Part shown: piece after piece, positions 48,705-57,037 of the stretch
Layout: the number at the start of each line of letters is the position of its first letter
How positions within the stretch are numbered: position 1 is the first letter of the stretch
NCBI GenBank assembly: GCA_902580115.1
Contig: CACHJN010000006.1
Coordinates: forward strand, 1 to 62,915
DNA length: 62,915 bases
Origin: an uncultured Pelagibacteraceae bacterium
Lineage (GTDB): Bacteria > Pseudomonadota > Alphaproteobacteria > Pelagibacterales > Pelagibacteraceae
Direction: 5' to 3'
The notes under the pieces: generated by a model
Seen by the model: only the letters and a program-made list of their open reading frames with translations
What the model was told of the DNA's origin: nothing
Databases searched by the model: none
Made by a program: the position numbers and the translations under genes

Positions 48705-49394
48705 ATTATATTTTTTCATTGCGGCTTTAGCTAAAATTAAATTTGGATCAAGAAATGTTTTTGACGACTTAACTTTTTTAAATGATTTAAAAGCAAAAAT
48801 TGCTACGGGCAACTCTGTGCACGCCAAAATAATTTTTTTGCAATTCATTTTTAATAAATATTTTATTACTGGTTTTATAATTTTCTCTGCCTCTTTTACT
48901 TTTCCTTTTTTAACTAGGATAATAGATTTATTAACACATCTTTTTTGTAACTTTAATGTAGGTTCAATTAGTTTGTATTTTTTATCAAAAAATTTGTGAT
49001 AAATTCTTGTTCTTAAAGTACTTTCAGTTGCTAAAATACCAATTTTTGAACCAGAGGAACAATTTTTTTTTGCAAAAGCAAAGACCTCCTTTGGCATGCT
49101 AAGGATGGGGATTTTTATTTTTTTGTTTAAGTCGTCGTACCAATGGTGTGCAGTGTTACATGGTATAGTAATAAATTTACAACCATTTTTTTGCAAAAAA
49201 ACACATCCCTCTAATAAACTTTTGAAGATCTTTTTGTAAACCTTTTTATCACTTAACCTTTTAGGTACATTTGACTTATTATATAATACAAATAATGGAT
49301 ATTTTTGATCCAACTTACCCCTATATAATTTGGCCAGTTTTGAAGAAAAATCTAAACCAGCTTGTGTGCCCATACCACCTAAAATACCAATCAT
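48687..49394 (-). CDS. Aspartate/glutamate racemase family protein
   Basis: A 235-residue member of the Asp/Glu racemase superfamily. The two catalytic-cysteine motifs are PCNTAHHWYDDL and ILACTELPVAIF, with the opening MIGILGGMGTQAGLDFSSKLA. The pattern suits an aspartate-racemase type (RacD/YgeA) more than MurI. It lies 4 nt downstream of ygfZ. Substrate preference is not determined by sequence. Confidence 0.87.
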   Translation of the reverse strand: MIGILGGMGTQAGLDFSSKLAKLYRGKLDQKYPLFVLYNKSNVPKRLSDKKVYKKIFKSLLEGCVFLQKNGCKFITIPCNTAHHWYDDLNKKIKIPILSMPKEVFAFAKKNCSSGSKIGILATESTLRTRIYHKFFDKKYKLIEPTLKLQKRCVNKSIILVKKGKVKEAEKIIKPVIKYLLKMNCKKIILACTELPVAIFAFKSFKKVKSSKTFLDPNLILAKAAMKKYNLKRVK

Positions 49395-49398
49395 ACTT

Positions 49399-50271
49399 TT
49401 AAATTATTTTTGCTTTTTGTTTGCCCACTAAAATTTCTTTATTCTTTAATTCTGATACTTTTTTATCAAATGTGTTAATTAATCCAAATGGGAAGGGATT
49501 CGCAATTAAAAGTTTACCTATTTGATTACCGTTAAAAGTAATTTCACTTCCGACTTCTAAATTTTCTTCAGAAATCAATGGTAATAATTTTTTTTTTAAC
49601 TTATTTTTTAATTTCATTCTTGCAGTATTTTCTTGGCCGATATAACAACCTTTTTTAAAATCAATTGCAGAAAGTTCCTCAAAATTTGCTTCTAGTCCAA
49701 ATAAATTATTTTGTAATTTTTTTAGACTTTTAATAGGTATCCCAGCTTTGTGAGCAATATTTAAGTAGTCGTTACTGTCCTCAATTTTAAGAGATAATTT
49801 TTTTATTGTAAGATATAACTTTTCTAAATTTGATAACACTCTAGATCCTAATCTTTTTGACCGAGGATCTTGAAAAAAAGGACTAGATCTAAAAATAATT
49901 GTCTGTGTGAACTTATTCTCTTCTTTTTGAATTTCTTCAAATTTTTCTTTTGAAATTACACCTACAACATATTTGTTAGAAACATCCTTAATTTGAACAT
50001 CTGAATTCAGTTTATATTTTTCCAAAAAATTTTTTAATTCTTCTATAAACTCTGCTGAACTGTCTAAGAAATATCCATTATCTGATTTAATTACAAAAAA
50101 TTCATACAAATATTTTCCTTGTGGAGTAAATATTCCTGAAAAAATACTATTATCTTTGTCAACACTATTAATGTTATTCGTTATTATATTTTGAAGAAAT
50201 TCTTTAGAATCTTTACCATAAACTAAGATTATGCCTCTGTCTTTTAAAATATTTATTTGATTTTTTTTCAT
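49399..50271 (-). CDS. ygfZ: YgfZ/GcvT-domain folate-binding protein
   Basis: A 290-residue protein with the YgfZ signature KKGCYIGQENTARM, containing the KGCYxGQE motif and its conserved cysteine. YgfZ is a folate-dependent factor assisting maturation or repair of some Fe-S enzymes. The N-terminal GIILVYGKDSKEFLQNIITNNI and FTPQGKYLYEFFV match. It is divergent from the dihydroorotase gene. Confidence 0.92.
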   Translation of the reverse strand: MKKNQINILKDRGIILVYGKDSKEFLQNIITNNINSVDKDNSIFSGIFTPQGKYLYEFFVIKSDNGYFLDSSAEFIEELKNFLEKYKLNSDVQIKDVSNKYVVGVISKEKFEEIQKEENKFTQTIIFRSSPFFQDPRSKRLGSRVLSNLEKLYLTIKKLSLKIEDSNDYLNIAHKAGIPIKSLKKLQNNLFGLEANFEELSAIDFKKGCYIGQENTARMKLKNKLKKKLLPLISEENLEVGSEITFNGNQIGKLLIANPFPFGLINTFDKKVSELKNKEILVGKQKAKII

Positions 50272-50309
50272 TTTAATAATTTTAATATTGTATATTATAT
50301 TTAAAATTT

Positions 50310-51623
50310 ATGTCTGATAATAATAGTCTCATCATCAAAAATGGATCCTGTTATATAGATGGAAAACTGGTTAATACTGATATTACAGTATCAGGGGGAA
50401 AAATTAAATCAATTGGTAAGGCAAACTTAAACAACCATAAAGTTTATGATGCAGAAAACAAAGTAATTTTACCCGGTATAATAGATACTCAAGTTCACTT
50501 TAGAGAGCCAGGTTCAACAGATGCTGAAGACTTAGAAAGTGGAAGTAGAGCGGCTGTTTTGGGTGGAGTTACATCTTTATTTGAAATGCCTAATACTAAT
50601 CCACCTACAGCTAACTTAGTTGAGTTTGAAAAAAAACTTAAAGCTGCAAAAAATAGAATGCATAGTAATTATGCTTTTTACTTTGGAGCCACACCAACAA
50701 ATACTGATCAACTTGCTCAATTAAAGAATGTTGAAGGATGCTGTGGCGTAAAACTTTTTGCTGGCTCTTCTACAGGAAATTTATTAGTAGATAAAGAAGC
50801 AGATATTGAAAAAGTAATATCTAGTAGTGATAGAGTAGTTTCTATTCATTCTGAGGATGAAGATATAATTAAACTAAGAAAAAAGTTTATAAGAAAAGGG
50901 GATGTTCATTCACATCATGATTGGAGAAATGTTGAATGCGCAATGTCTTCTACTCGAAGAGTCGTTAAAATTGCGGAGAGATATAATAAGAAAATTCATG
51001 TATTGCATGTAACCACTAAAGAAGAAGTTGATTTTTTAGCAATGCATAAAAAAAATGTTACTTTTGAAACAACACCTCAGCATCTAACATTATACGCTCC
51101 TGATTGTTATAATAAATTAGGGACTTATGCTCAAATGAATCCTCCATTACGCGGTAAAGAGCATCACGACCGTCTTTGGACAGCCGTTAAAAACAACATA
51201 GTTGATGTACTTGGTTCCGATCACGCCCCTCATTTAAAAGCGAATAAAGATAAAGAGTATCCGAACTCTCCTTCAGGCATGCCCGGGGTTCAAACAATTT
51301 TTCCAGTGATGATTGATCATGTTAACAATAAAAAACTGACTTTAAATCAACTCATTAAATTAATGTGTGAAAATCCTTGTCGAATATTTGGAATCAAGAA
51401 TAAAGGATTTATTAGAGAGGGATATGATGCCGATTTGACGATTGTTGATATGAATAAAGAAGTTACAATTAAAAATGAGATGATAGCTAGTAAATGTGGT
51501 TGGACGCCTTTCCATAACTATAAAGTCAAAGGCTTCCCAGTAGGAACAATTATAAATGGTATCTTAGTGATGTCTGATGGAAAAATATTAATAGAATCTA
51601 AAGGAAAACCTTTAAGTTTTTAA
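50310..51623 (+). CDS. Dihydroorotase (variant of the class I type)
   Basis: A 437-residue cyclic amidohydrolase. DTQVHFREPG (59-68), LESGSRAAVLGGVTSLFEMPNTNPP and DVLGSDHAPH match dihydroorotase, which converts carbamoyl-aspartate to dihydroorotate in pyrimidine synthesis. The first His of the metal-binding HxH motif is replaced by Gln61 (QxH63), and the usual carboxylated-Lys region reads VKLFAGSSTGNLLV. This variant seems shared by an alphaproteobacterial subgroup, so function is likely kept, but a related amidohydrolase activity is possible. The 3' end overlaps prpE by 12 nt. Confidence 0.8.
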   Translation: MSDNNSLIIKNGSCYIDGKLVNTDITVSGGKIKSIGKANLNNHKVYDAENKVILPGIIDTQVHFREPGSTDAEDLESGSRAAVLGGVTSLFEMPNTNPPTANLVEFEKKLKAAKNRMHSNYAFYFGATPTNTDQLAQLKNVEGCCGVKLFAGSSTGNLLVDKEADIEKVISSSDRVVSIHSEDEDIIKLRKKFIRKGDVHSHHDWRNVECAMSSTRRVVKIAERYNKKIHVLHVTTKEEVDFLAMHKKNVTFETTPQHLTLYAPDCYNKLGTYAQMNPPLRGKEHHDRLWTAVKNNIVDVLGSDHAPHLKANKDKEYPNSPSGMPGVQTIFPVMIDHVNNKKLTLNQLIKLMCENPCRIFGIKNKGFIREGYDADLTIVDMNKEVTIKNEMIASKCGWTPFHNYKVKGFPVGTIINGILVMSDGKILIESKGKPLSF

Positions 51624-53522
51624 TATATTGTTCTTAATTAGATCTTCCTTAATTTCATCAAGAATAGCAGGATCATCTATTGTTGCTGGCATTTTATAAG
51701 GCTCGTTGTCTGCAATTTTTCTCACAGTTCCTCTCAATATTTTTCCTGATCTTGTTTTTGGTAATCTTTTTACAACAATAGCTATTTTAAAGGCTGCAAC
51801 AGGACCAACTTTTTCTCTAACCATCGAGACACATTCTTTTATGATTTCCTCATTTTTTTGTTTAACACCAGCTTTAAGAGCTAAAAGTCCAATGGGCAAT
51901 TGTCCTTTAAGTTTGTCAGCGATACCAAGCACCGCACACTCAGCAACAGATTTATGTTCAGCAAGAACTTCTTCAATTGCTCCAGTCGACAGTCTGTGGC
52001 CAGCTACGTTTATAATGTCATCAGTTCTAGACATGATCCAAACATATCCATCCTCATCAATATGTCCTGCATCGTATGTTTGATAATAACCTGGGTAATT
52101 AGTCATATAATTTTCTTTATATCTTTGATCTGCACCCCATAAAGTAGGAAATGTACCAGGAGGTAGAGGAAGTTTGACAACAATGTCCCCCATTTTTCCA
52201 GGCCCAACCTCTTTTCCTTCAGAGTTTAAAACTTTAAGATCATATCCTGGCACTGGTTTGAATGCAGAGCCGTATTTAACAGGAAACTTCTCTATACCTG
52301 TACAACTTGATGTAATTGCCCAACTCGTCTCTGTTTGCCACCAATGATCTATCACTGGTGAGTTTGATAAATTTTCAAACCATTTTATTGTATCAGGATC
52401 AGCTCTCTCTCCAGCTAAAAACAATGTATCAAAGTTGCTTAAATCATATTTTTTGAAAAATTTACCATCAGGATCTTCTTTTTTAATAGCCCTAATAGCA
52501 GTTGGTGCTGTAAATAAAGACTTTACTTTATGTTCAGAAATTACTCTCCAAAAAACACCTGCATCTGGAGTTCCTACTGGCTTTCCTTCAAAAAGAATTG
52601 TAGTACACCCATAAAAAAGTGGGGCATATACAATATAAGAGTGACCAACTATCCATCCAATGTCACTCGCTGACCACCAAACATCATCTTGATTAATGTT
52701 ATAAATATTTTTCATAGTCCATTTTAGAGCTACTATATGTCCACCTATATCTCTTACAATTCCTTTTGGTAGACCAGTAGTTCCAGATGTATAAAGTATG
52801 TAAGCATAATCATTTGCATTCATTTCAACGCAACTTGCTGGTTTTGCATTCTTAAGAGCATCATCCCAAGATATATCAATTTTTGAATCTAAAACTGCTT
52901 CGTTTTTATTTCTTTGAAAGATTATACATTTATTTGGTTTGTGTTTTGAAAGCTTTAAAGCTTTGTTAAGCAACGGTTTATACTCGACAACTCGTCCAGG
53001 TTCATAACCACATGATGCGGATACAATAATTTTTGCTTTAGAGTCATCTATTCTGCTTGATAATTCGTTAGCAGCAAATCCTCCAAAAACAACTGAATGA
53101 ACTGCACCTATTCTTCCGCATGCCAACATTGCTATTACAGCTTCTGGTATCATCGGCATGTAAATTATTACCCGATCACCTTTTTTTATCCCCTGATTTT
53201 TGAGTGCTCCTGCAAATAAAGATACTTTTTCCTTTAGCTGATTGTAAGTTAAGGTCTTTTTTGAGCCTGTAATTGGACTGTCGTAAATAATTGCCAACTT
53301 TTCACCTCTACCATTATCTATATGAAAATCTATCGCGTTATAACATGTGTTGGTTACACCATCCTCATACCATTTATAAAATGGAGGGTTTGAAGAATTC
53401 AAAATTTTAGAGGGTTTTTTATACCAAAATATATTTTCAGCAATATTTTTCCAAAAGTTCTCTTTCTGGTTAATAGAAGAATCGTATATTTCCTTATATT
53501 TGCCCTGCAAATCGTCCCCCAT
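51612..53522 (-). CDS. prpE: Propionyl-CoA synthetase (acyl-CoA synthetase family)
   Basis: A 636-residue AMP-forming acyl-CoA synthetase. YILYTSGTTGLPKGIVRD (P-loop), WWQTETSWAITSS and KTRSGKILRGTVRKIAD with the acetylatable lysine are present. SCGYEPGRVVEYKPLL is typical of PrpE/ACSS3 rather than Acs, favouring propionate over acetate. It would activate propionate (and possibly acetate) to the CoA ester. It is divergent from proteorhodopsin with a 216-nt gap. Confidence 0.87.
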   Translation of the reverse strand: MGDDLQGKYKEIYDSSINQKENFWKNIAENIFWYKKPSKILNSSNPPFYKWYEDGVTNTCYNAIDFHIDNGRGEKLAIIYDSPITGSKKTLTYNQLKEKVSLFAGALKNQGIKKGDRVIIYMPMIPEAVIAMLACGRIGAVHSVVFGGFAANELSSRIDDSKAKIIVSASCGYEPGRVVEYKPLLNKALKLSKHKPNKCIIFQRNKNEAVLDSKIDISWDDALKNAKPASCVEMNANDYAYILYTSGTTGLPKGIVRDIGGHIVALKWTMKNIYNINQDDVWWSASDIGWIVGHSYIVYAPLFYGCTTILFEGKPVGTPDAGVFWRVISEHKVKSLFTAPTAIRAIKKEDPDGKFFKKYDLSNFDTLFLAGERADPDTIKWFENLSNSPVIDHWWQTETSWAITSSCTGIEKFPVKYGSAFKPVPGYDLKVLNSEGKEVGPGKMGDIVVKLPLPPGTFPTLWGADQRYKENYMTNYPGYYQTYDAGHIDEDGYVWIMSRTDDIINVAGHRLSTGAIEEVLAEHKSVAECAVLGIADKLKGQLPIGLLALKAGVKQKNEEIIKECVSMVREKVGPVAAFKIAIVVKRLPKTRSGKILRGTVRKIADNEPYKMPATIDDPAILDEIKEDLIKNNILKT

Positions 53523-53594
53523 GAAATTATGTGTTTATCCCATACTAAACAGAAATATCCCCAAAAAAAACCAAAAAAACCAATAAAAACGGGC

Positions 53595-53611
53595 TTTTTT
53601 TTTAAAAAAAA
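53595..53611. other. T9A8 homopolymer junction upstream of proteorhodopsin
   Basis: Nine T followed directly by eight A in the 216-nt prpE/proteorhodopsin gap. It is symmetric, so it could form bent or easily melted DNA. There is no G/C stem, so it is not called a terminator. Its function is unknown. Confidence 0.3.
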
Positions 53612-53662
53612 CACTTCACTGTAACACTGATTTTTATTAAGGTTCCGTCCAACTAATCTACT

Positions 53663-53680
53663 AATGACTATTTAGTCATT
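53663..53680. repeat. Inverted repeat upstream of proteorhodopsin
   Basis: AATGACTA-TT-TAGTCATT: perfect 8-base arms with a 2-base spacer, 59 nt upstream of the proteorhodopsin ATG. The dyad symmetry and short spacer suit a dimeric transcription-factor operator. A second palindrome lies 7 nt further on. Confidence 0.5.
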
Positions 53681-53687
53681 TGATAGA

Positions 53688-53705
53688 TAGTTTATTAATA
53701 AACTA
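53688..53705. repeat. 18-bp perfect palindrome upstream of proteorhodopsin
   Basis: TAGTTTATTAATAAACTA is identical to its reverse complement across all 18 bases. It lies 33 nt before the proteorhodopsin ATG, within the likely promoter or 5'UTR. It may be an operator. It has no G/C core, so an RNA hairpin would be weak. Confidence 0.5.
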
Positions 53706-53723
53706 AAAATAGAAAACTAACTA

Positions 53724-53735
53724 ACGAGGGAGGTT
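53724..53735 (+). promoter_or_regulatory. Strong ribosome-binding site of proteorhodopsin
   Basis: CGAGGGAGGTTT precedes the ATG at 53739; GGGAGG is one of the best Shine-Dalgarno matches in the window and sits at normal spacing. It fits high-level expression of proteorhodopsin and fixes the start. Confidence 0.75.
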
Positions 53736-53738
53736 TTC

Positions 53739-54509
53739 ATGAGAAAATTAAGTCTAATTGCTTTAGCAGCAGTTGCCTTTTTAGGTATAACTGGTTCTGC
53801 TAACGCAGCGACGCCTATGCTTGAGACAGGAGATTTCGTAGGAATATCTTTCTGGCTTGTGTCAATGGGTATGATCGCAACTACAGTATTCTTTTTCGCA
53901 GAAAGAGGTACGGTAGCAGCATCTTGGAGAACATCAATTTCAGTAGCTGGACTAGTTACTGGTGTTGCGTTTATCCATTACATGTACATGCGAGACGTTT
54001 GGGTGACAACTGGTGATACACCAACAGTATACAGATATATTGACTGGTTAATTACCGTTCCGCTTCAAATGGTAGAATTCTATCTAATCTTGGCAGCTGT
54101 AAGAAAGGTGCCAACTTCTATATTCTGGAAACTATTAATTGGTTCTTTAGTAATGTTAATCGGTGGATACTTAGGTGAAGCTGGTTACATTCAACCATTT
54201 GTAGGTTTCGTAATTGGAATGGCTGGATGGATCTACATCTTGTTTGAAATATTCTCAGGTGAAGCTGGAACTGCAGCTGCTAAGTCTGGTAACAAGGCTA
54301 TGTCAACTGCGTTTAGCGCAATGAGAATTATCGTAACAATCGGTTGGGCTATATATCCATTAGGATATGTATTCGGTTATTTAACTGGTGGTGTTGATGC
54401 TAATGCATTGAACATTATTTACAACCTTGCTGACTTTATCAATAAGATCGCTTTTGGTCTTGTGATTTGGGCAGCTGCGATGCAAAATACAAGATTAGCA
54501 TCTAGATAA
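53739..54509 (+). CDS. Proteorhodopsin, blue-tuned light-driven proton pump
   Basis: A 256-residue seven-helix microbial rhodopsin with a cleavable-type signal (about 1-23, ending SANA). Key residues, with standard proteorhodopsin numbering five lower: His80 (H75), proton acceptor Asp102 (D97) in RYIDWLITVPLQMVEFYLIL, donor Glu113 (E108) and retinal-binding Lys236 (K231) in LADFINKIAFG. Position 105 is Gln110, the residue associated with blue absorption. Asp/Glu at 97/108 indicates proton pumping rather than sodium or chloride transport. It has a strong ribosome-binding site and its own terminator. No retinal-synthesis gene is nearby. Confidence 0.98.
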   Translation: MRKLSLIALAAVAFLGITGSANAATPMLETGDFVGISFWLVSMGMIATTVFFFAERGTVAASWRTSISVAGLVTGVAFIHYMYMRDVWVTTGDTPTVYRYIDWLITVPLQMVEFYLILAAVRKVPTSIFWKLLIGSLVMLIGGYLGEAGYIQPFVGFVIGMAGWIYILFEIFSGEAGTAAAKSGNKAMSTAFSAMRIIVTIGWAIYPLGYVFGYLTGGVDANALNIIYNLADFINKIAFGLVIWAAAMQNTRLASR

Positions 54510-54525
54510 TTAGATCATAAACTTT

Positions 54526-54561
54526 AAAAGGGCGAGTACGTTTTGCGTACTTGCCCTTTTT
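54526..54561 (+). terminator. Intrinsic terminator after proteorhodopsin
   Basis: AAAAGGGCGAGTACG, loop TTTTG, then CGTACTTGCCC and a run of five T. The stem pairs throughout with one G-U pair. It lies 17 nt after the proteorhodopsin stop and 24 nt before the ferredoxin start, so it separates strong proteorhodopsin transcription from the redox genes or sets their readthrough level. Confidence 0.92.
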
Positions 54562-54585
54562 CTTTAGATAATTATATTGAACTAA

Positions 54586-54906
54586 ATGCCTAAAATTAAA
54601 TATATTGATCAAAAAGGAAATTCAAAAACAATTGACGTTGAAAACGGTTTAACGGTTATGGAAGGAGCAGTTCAAAACAATATTCCAGGGATTGATGCTG
54701 ATTGCGGTGGATCAATGGCGTGTGCAACTTGCCATGTTTATGTCGAAGATTCATGGTTTAATAAAATTCCTAAAGCTGAAGATGCTGAAAATGATATGAT
54801 TGATATGGCATACAATCCAAAAAAAAATAGCAGACTAAGTTGTCAGATAATAGTTTCAGATGAATTAGATGGATTAGTCGTTACAACACCGGAGAAACAA
54901 ACTTAA
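54586..54906 (+). CDS. [2Fe-2S] ferredoxin, adrenodoxin type
   Basis: A 106-residue ferredoxin. The cluster ligands are Cys40, Cys46, Cys49 ([12 protein letters not shown]5CX2C) and Cys86 (RLSCQI), the adrenodoxin/ISC-type pattern. Acidic surface residues (for example [11 protein letters not shown]) suit binding to a reductase. Its stop overlaps the ferredoxin-NADP reductase start by 1 nt. The neighbouring proteorhodopsin suggests a light-linked redox role, but this is inferred; it could also supply Fe-S assembly or P450-like partners. Confidence 0.93.
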   Translation: MPKIKYIDQKGNSKTIDVENGLTVMEGAVQNNIPGIDADCGGSMACATCHVYVEDSWFNKIPKAEDAENDMIDMAYNPKKNSRLSCQIIVSDELDGLVVTTPEKQT

Positions 54907-55922
54907 TGATTAAAACTGACGTAGTAATAATTGGAGCTGGCCCAGTAGGGCTTTTCGCGGTTCATCAATTAGGTATAAAAGGTTTAAAGTCAGAAGTTAT
55001 AGATAATCTTGACAAAGCAGGAGGTCAGTGTATTGAACTCTATCCTGATAAACCAATTTATGATATTCCTGCAGTTCCTGAATGTAGCGGTAAATCGTTA
55101 ACAGAAAATTTATTGCAACAAATAAAACCATTTAGTTCAAATCAGCATTTAAATGAAAGAGTACAAGAAATAACTGAAAAAAATGGTTCTTGGATTGTAA
55201 AAACAAATAAAGATAAAATTTTCGTATCACCTAATATAATTATTGCTGGAGGAGTTGGTTCTTTTGAACCAAGAAAACTACCACTGAAAGAATTATCAAA
55301 ATTCGAGGGTAAATCAGTTTTTTATTCAGTAACAGATAAGACATTGTTCAAAAATAAAAAAATCTCAATATTTGGAGGCGGTGACTCAGCATTAGACTGG
55401 GCACTAGAATTTTCAAAAAATTCAAAAGTAACACTTATACATAGACGTGATGAATTTAGGGGTGCACCTCATACTTTGAAGGAATTGGAAAAATTAAAAA
55501 AGACAGGAAAAATTTCTATTAAAACACCTTTTCAAATCAACTCGATTAATGAAGGTAACGATCTTAAGTTTATTGAAATTAAAAATGATAACGAAAAAAT
55601 TGAGAAAATCGACACGGATATATTATTTGGATTTTTTGGTTTAATAATGCAACTCGGACCAATTGCTGAATGGGGTTTAAATATGAACAAAAAAACGATT
55701 GAAGTTAATACTGAAAACTTTCAAACTAATAAACCAGGTATATTTGCGATTGGAGATATTTGCAATTATCCAGGTAAATTAAAACTTATTCTTTCAGGTT
55801 TTCATGAAGCAGCTTTGGCGTCTGTAGAGTGTTTTAAAAGGGCTAGGCCTAATGAGAAATATAAATTTCAATTCACTACTTCATCCAAAGAAATTCAGGA
55901 TAGACTCGGCATAAAAAAATGA
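54906..55922 (+). CDS. Ferredoxin-NADP reductase, thioredoxin-reductase-like
   Basis: A 338-residue FAD/NAD(P) flavoprotein. The FAD motif GAGPVG is at 10-15, the NADPH motif ISIFGGGDSALDWA is central, and AIGDICNYPGKLKLILSGFHEAALA closes the FAD domain. The CxxC of thioredoxin reductase is missing at the expected place, so it belongs to the TrxR-like ferredoxin-NADP reductase group. It overlaps both the ferredoxin gene (1 nt) and the GST gene (4 nt), indicating a coupled electron-transfer pair. Confidence 0.92.
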   Translation: MIKTDVVIIGAGPVGLFAVHQLGIKGLKSEVIDNLDKAGGQCIELYPDKPIYDIPAVPECSGKSLTENLLQQIKPFSSNQHLNERVQEITEKNGSWIVKTNKDKIFVSPNIIIAGGVGSFEPRKLPLKELSKFEGKSVFYSVTDKTLFKNKKISIFGGGDSALDWALEFSKNSKVTLIHRRDEFRGAPHTLKELEKLKKTGKISIKTPFQINSINEGNDLKFIEIKNDNEKIEKIDTDILFGFFGLIMQLGPIAEWGLNMNKKTIEVNTENFQTNKPGIFAIGDICNYPGKLKLILSGFHEAALASVECFKRARPNEKYKFQFTTSSKEIQDRLGIKK

Positions 55923-56545
55923 TTGAAGTTTTAACTTCAAACACCCCCAACGGTAAAAAAATTACCATTATGCTTGAAGAAATTGGTTATGAATATAAAA
56001 TTACAAAAATCAATATAAATAAAGAAGAACAATTTAAACCAGAATTCCAAAAAATTAGTCCTTTTAGAAAAATCCCTGTAATAATTGATCACGATAAAAA
56101 TATAAGTTTATTCGAGTCAGGGGCTATTTTAATTTATTTAGCGGAGAAGAGCGGAAAATTTTATGATGAAAAAAAAAGAACTTTGATTAATCAATGGTTA
56201 ATAGGTCAGATGGCATATGTAGGACCAATGTTGGGGCAACACCATCAATTTCATCATTATAATCCAGGAAAAAGTAAATTTGGCGAAGAACGATATTTTA
56301 AAATCTGTGAAAGAATTTATTTAGAACTTGATATGAGATTAAAAAATTCAAAGTATCTAGCATATGACGAATACACAATTGCAGATATAGCCACCTTTCC
56401 ATGGATAGCAAGACACGAATGGCATGACATTGGTTTGAAAAAATTTAAAAATTTAACTAGATGGTACTCTGAAATTTCCACTCGAGATAAAGTGAAGAAA
56501 GGGTATGATCTTCTTAAAAAAGGCGAGGAAATACCAAAAGTTTAG
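55919..56545 (+). CDS. Glutathione S-transferase family protein
   Basis: A 208-residue GST-like protein. The N-terminal thioredoxin-fold domain has LEEIGYEYKITKINI and ISLFESGAILIYLAEKSG; the C-terminal helical domain has YTIADIATFPWIARHEWHDIGL. It resembles YghU/Ure2-like or nu-class GSTs. It is the last gene of the proteorhodopsin/ferredoxin cluster and overlaps its neighbour by 4 nt. It may deal with peroxides or electrophiles; the actual substrate is unknown. The stop shares TTAG with convergent dksA. Confidence 0.9.
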   Translation: MIEVLTSNTPNGKKITIMLEEIGYEYKITKININKEEQFKPEFQKISPFRKIPVIIDHDKNISLFESGAILIYLAEKSGKFYDEKKRTLINQWLIGQMAYVGPMLGQHHQFHHYNPGKSKFGEERYFKICERIYLELDMRLKNSKYLAYDEYTIADIATFPWIARHEWHDIGLKKFKNLTRWYSEISTRDKVKKGYDLLKKGEEIPKV

Positions 56546-56964
56546 TCATCAACAAATATTTTTTCATCTCTTTCATGTTTTTCTTGAGCTTCAATAGTCA
56601 ATGTAGCTATTGGTCTTGCAATTAATCTTTTTAAGCCTATCTGCTCACCTGTTTCTTCACAATAACCATAAGTTCCCTCTTTTAAACGTCTTAATGCCAT
56701 ATCTATTTTTGCAATTAATTTTCTACTTCGGTTCAATGCTTTCATCTCTACAGACTTATCAGTGTAAGAGGAAGCTTGATCAACCATGTCAGCAGAAGAC
56801 ATGCTGTCATCTGACGAATTTAATAAATTTCCTAAATTATTAGCTTTAATTATATCTTTTTTCCACTTGATGAGCTCATCAGTAAAAAATTTTTTGTGTT
56901 TTGCGCACATATATTTTTCCTTTTGAGTGGGGGTATATCTTTTATTACTTGTTTTTTTTACCAT
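56542..56964 (-). CDS. dksA: DksA-family RNA polymerase-binding factor with degenerate zinc finger
   Basis: A 140-residue DksA. The coiled-coil tip is DMVDQA (59-64), matching the DxxDxA that contacts RNA polymerase. The C4 zinc finger is reduced to one cysteine: positions equivalent to the four ligands are Cys102, Thr105, Thr123 and Ala126 in YCEETGEQIGLKRL...ATLTIEAQE. Single-cysteine DksA proteins have been reported in other alphaproteobacteria. It normally acts with ppGpp in the stringent response. It is convergent with the GST gene. Confidence 0.93.
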   Translation of the reverse strand: MVKKTSNKRYTPTQKEKYMCAKHKKFFTDELIKWKKDIIKANNLGNLLNSSDDSMSSADMVDQASSYTDKSVEMKALNRSRKLIAKIDMALRRLKEGTYGYCEETGEQIGLKRLIARPIATLTIEAQEKHERDEKIFVDD

Positions 56965-57037
56965 TTGTGAATTCGGGGGAGTATAGATTTGAATTTAGGC
57001 GTGTCAATAGGTTTAAAATTGTATTAATTTAACCAAT

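Noticed and set aside
48661-48999. Plus-strand 112-codon frame opposite the racemase gene
   Set aside because: Antisense to a gene with both catalytic-cysteine motifs; hydrophobic content follows from reverse-complemented Lys codons.
51706-52083. Plus-strand 125-codon frame opposite prpE
   Set aside because: Antisense shadow; no ribosome-binding site and no recognisable domain.
53595-53611. T9A8 tract as a terminator for prpE or proteorhodopsin upstream transcripts
   Set aside because: prpE runs leftward away from it, and there is no G/C stem before the T run.
53399-53614. Minus-strand 71-codon frame with a hydrophobic N-terminus overlapping the prpE start
   Set aside because: It is out of frame with prpE over most of its length, reads through the T9A8 tract, and its hydrophobicity comes from poly-A/T; no family features.
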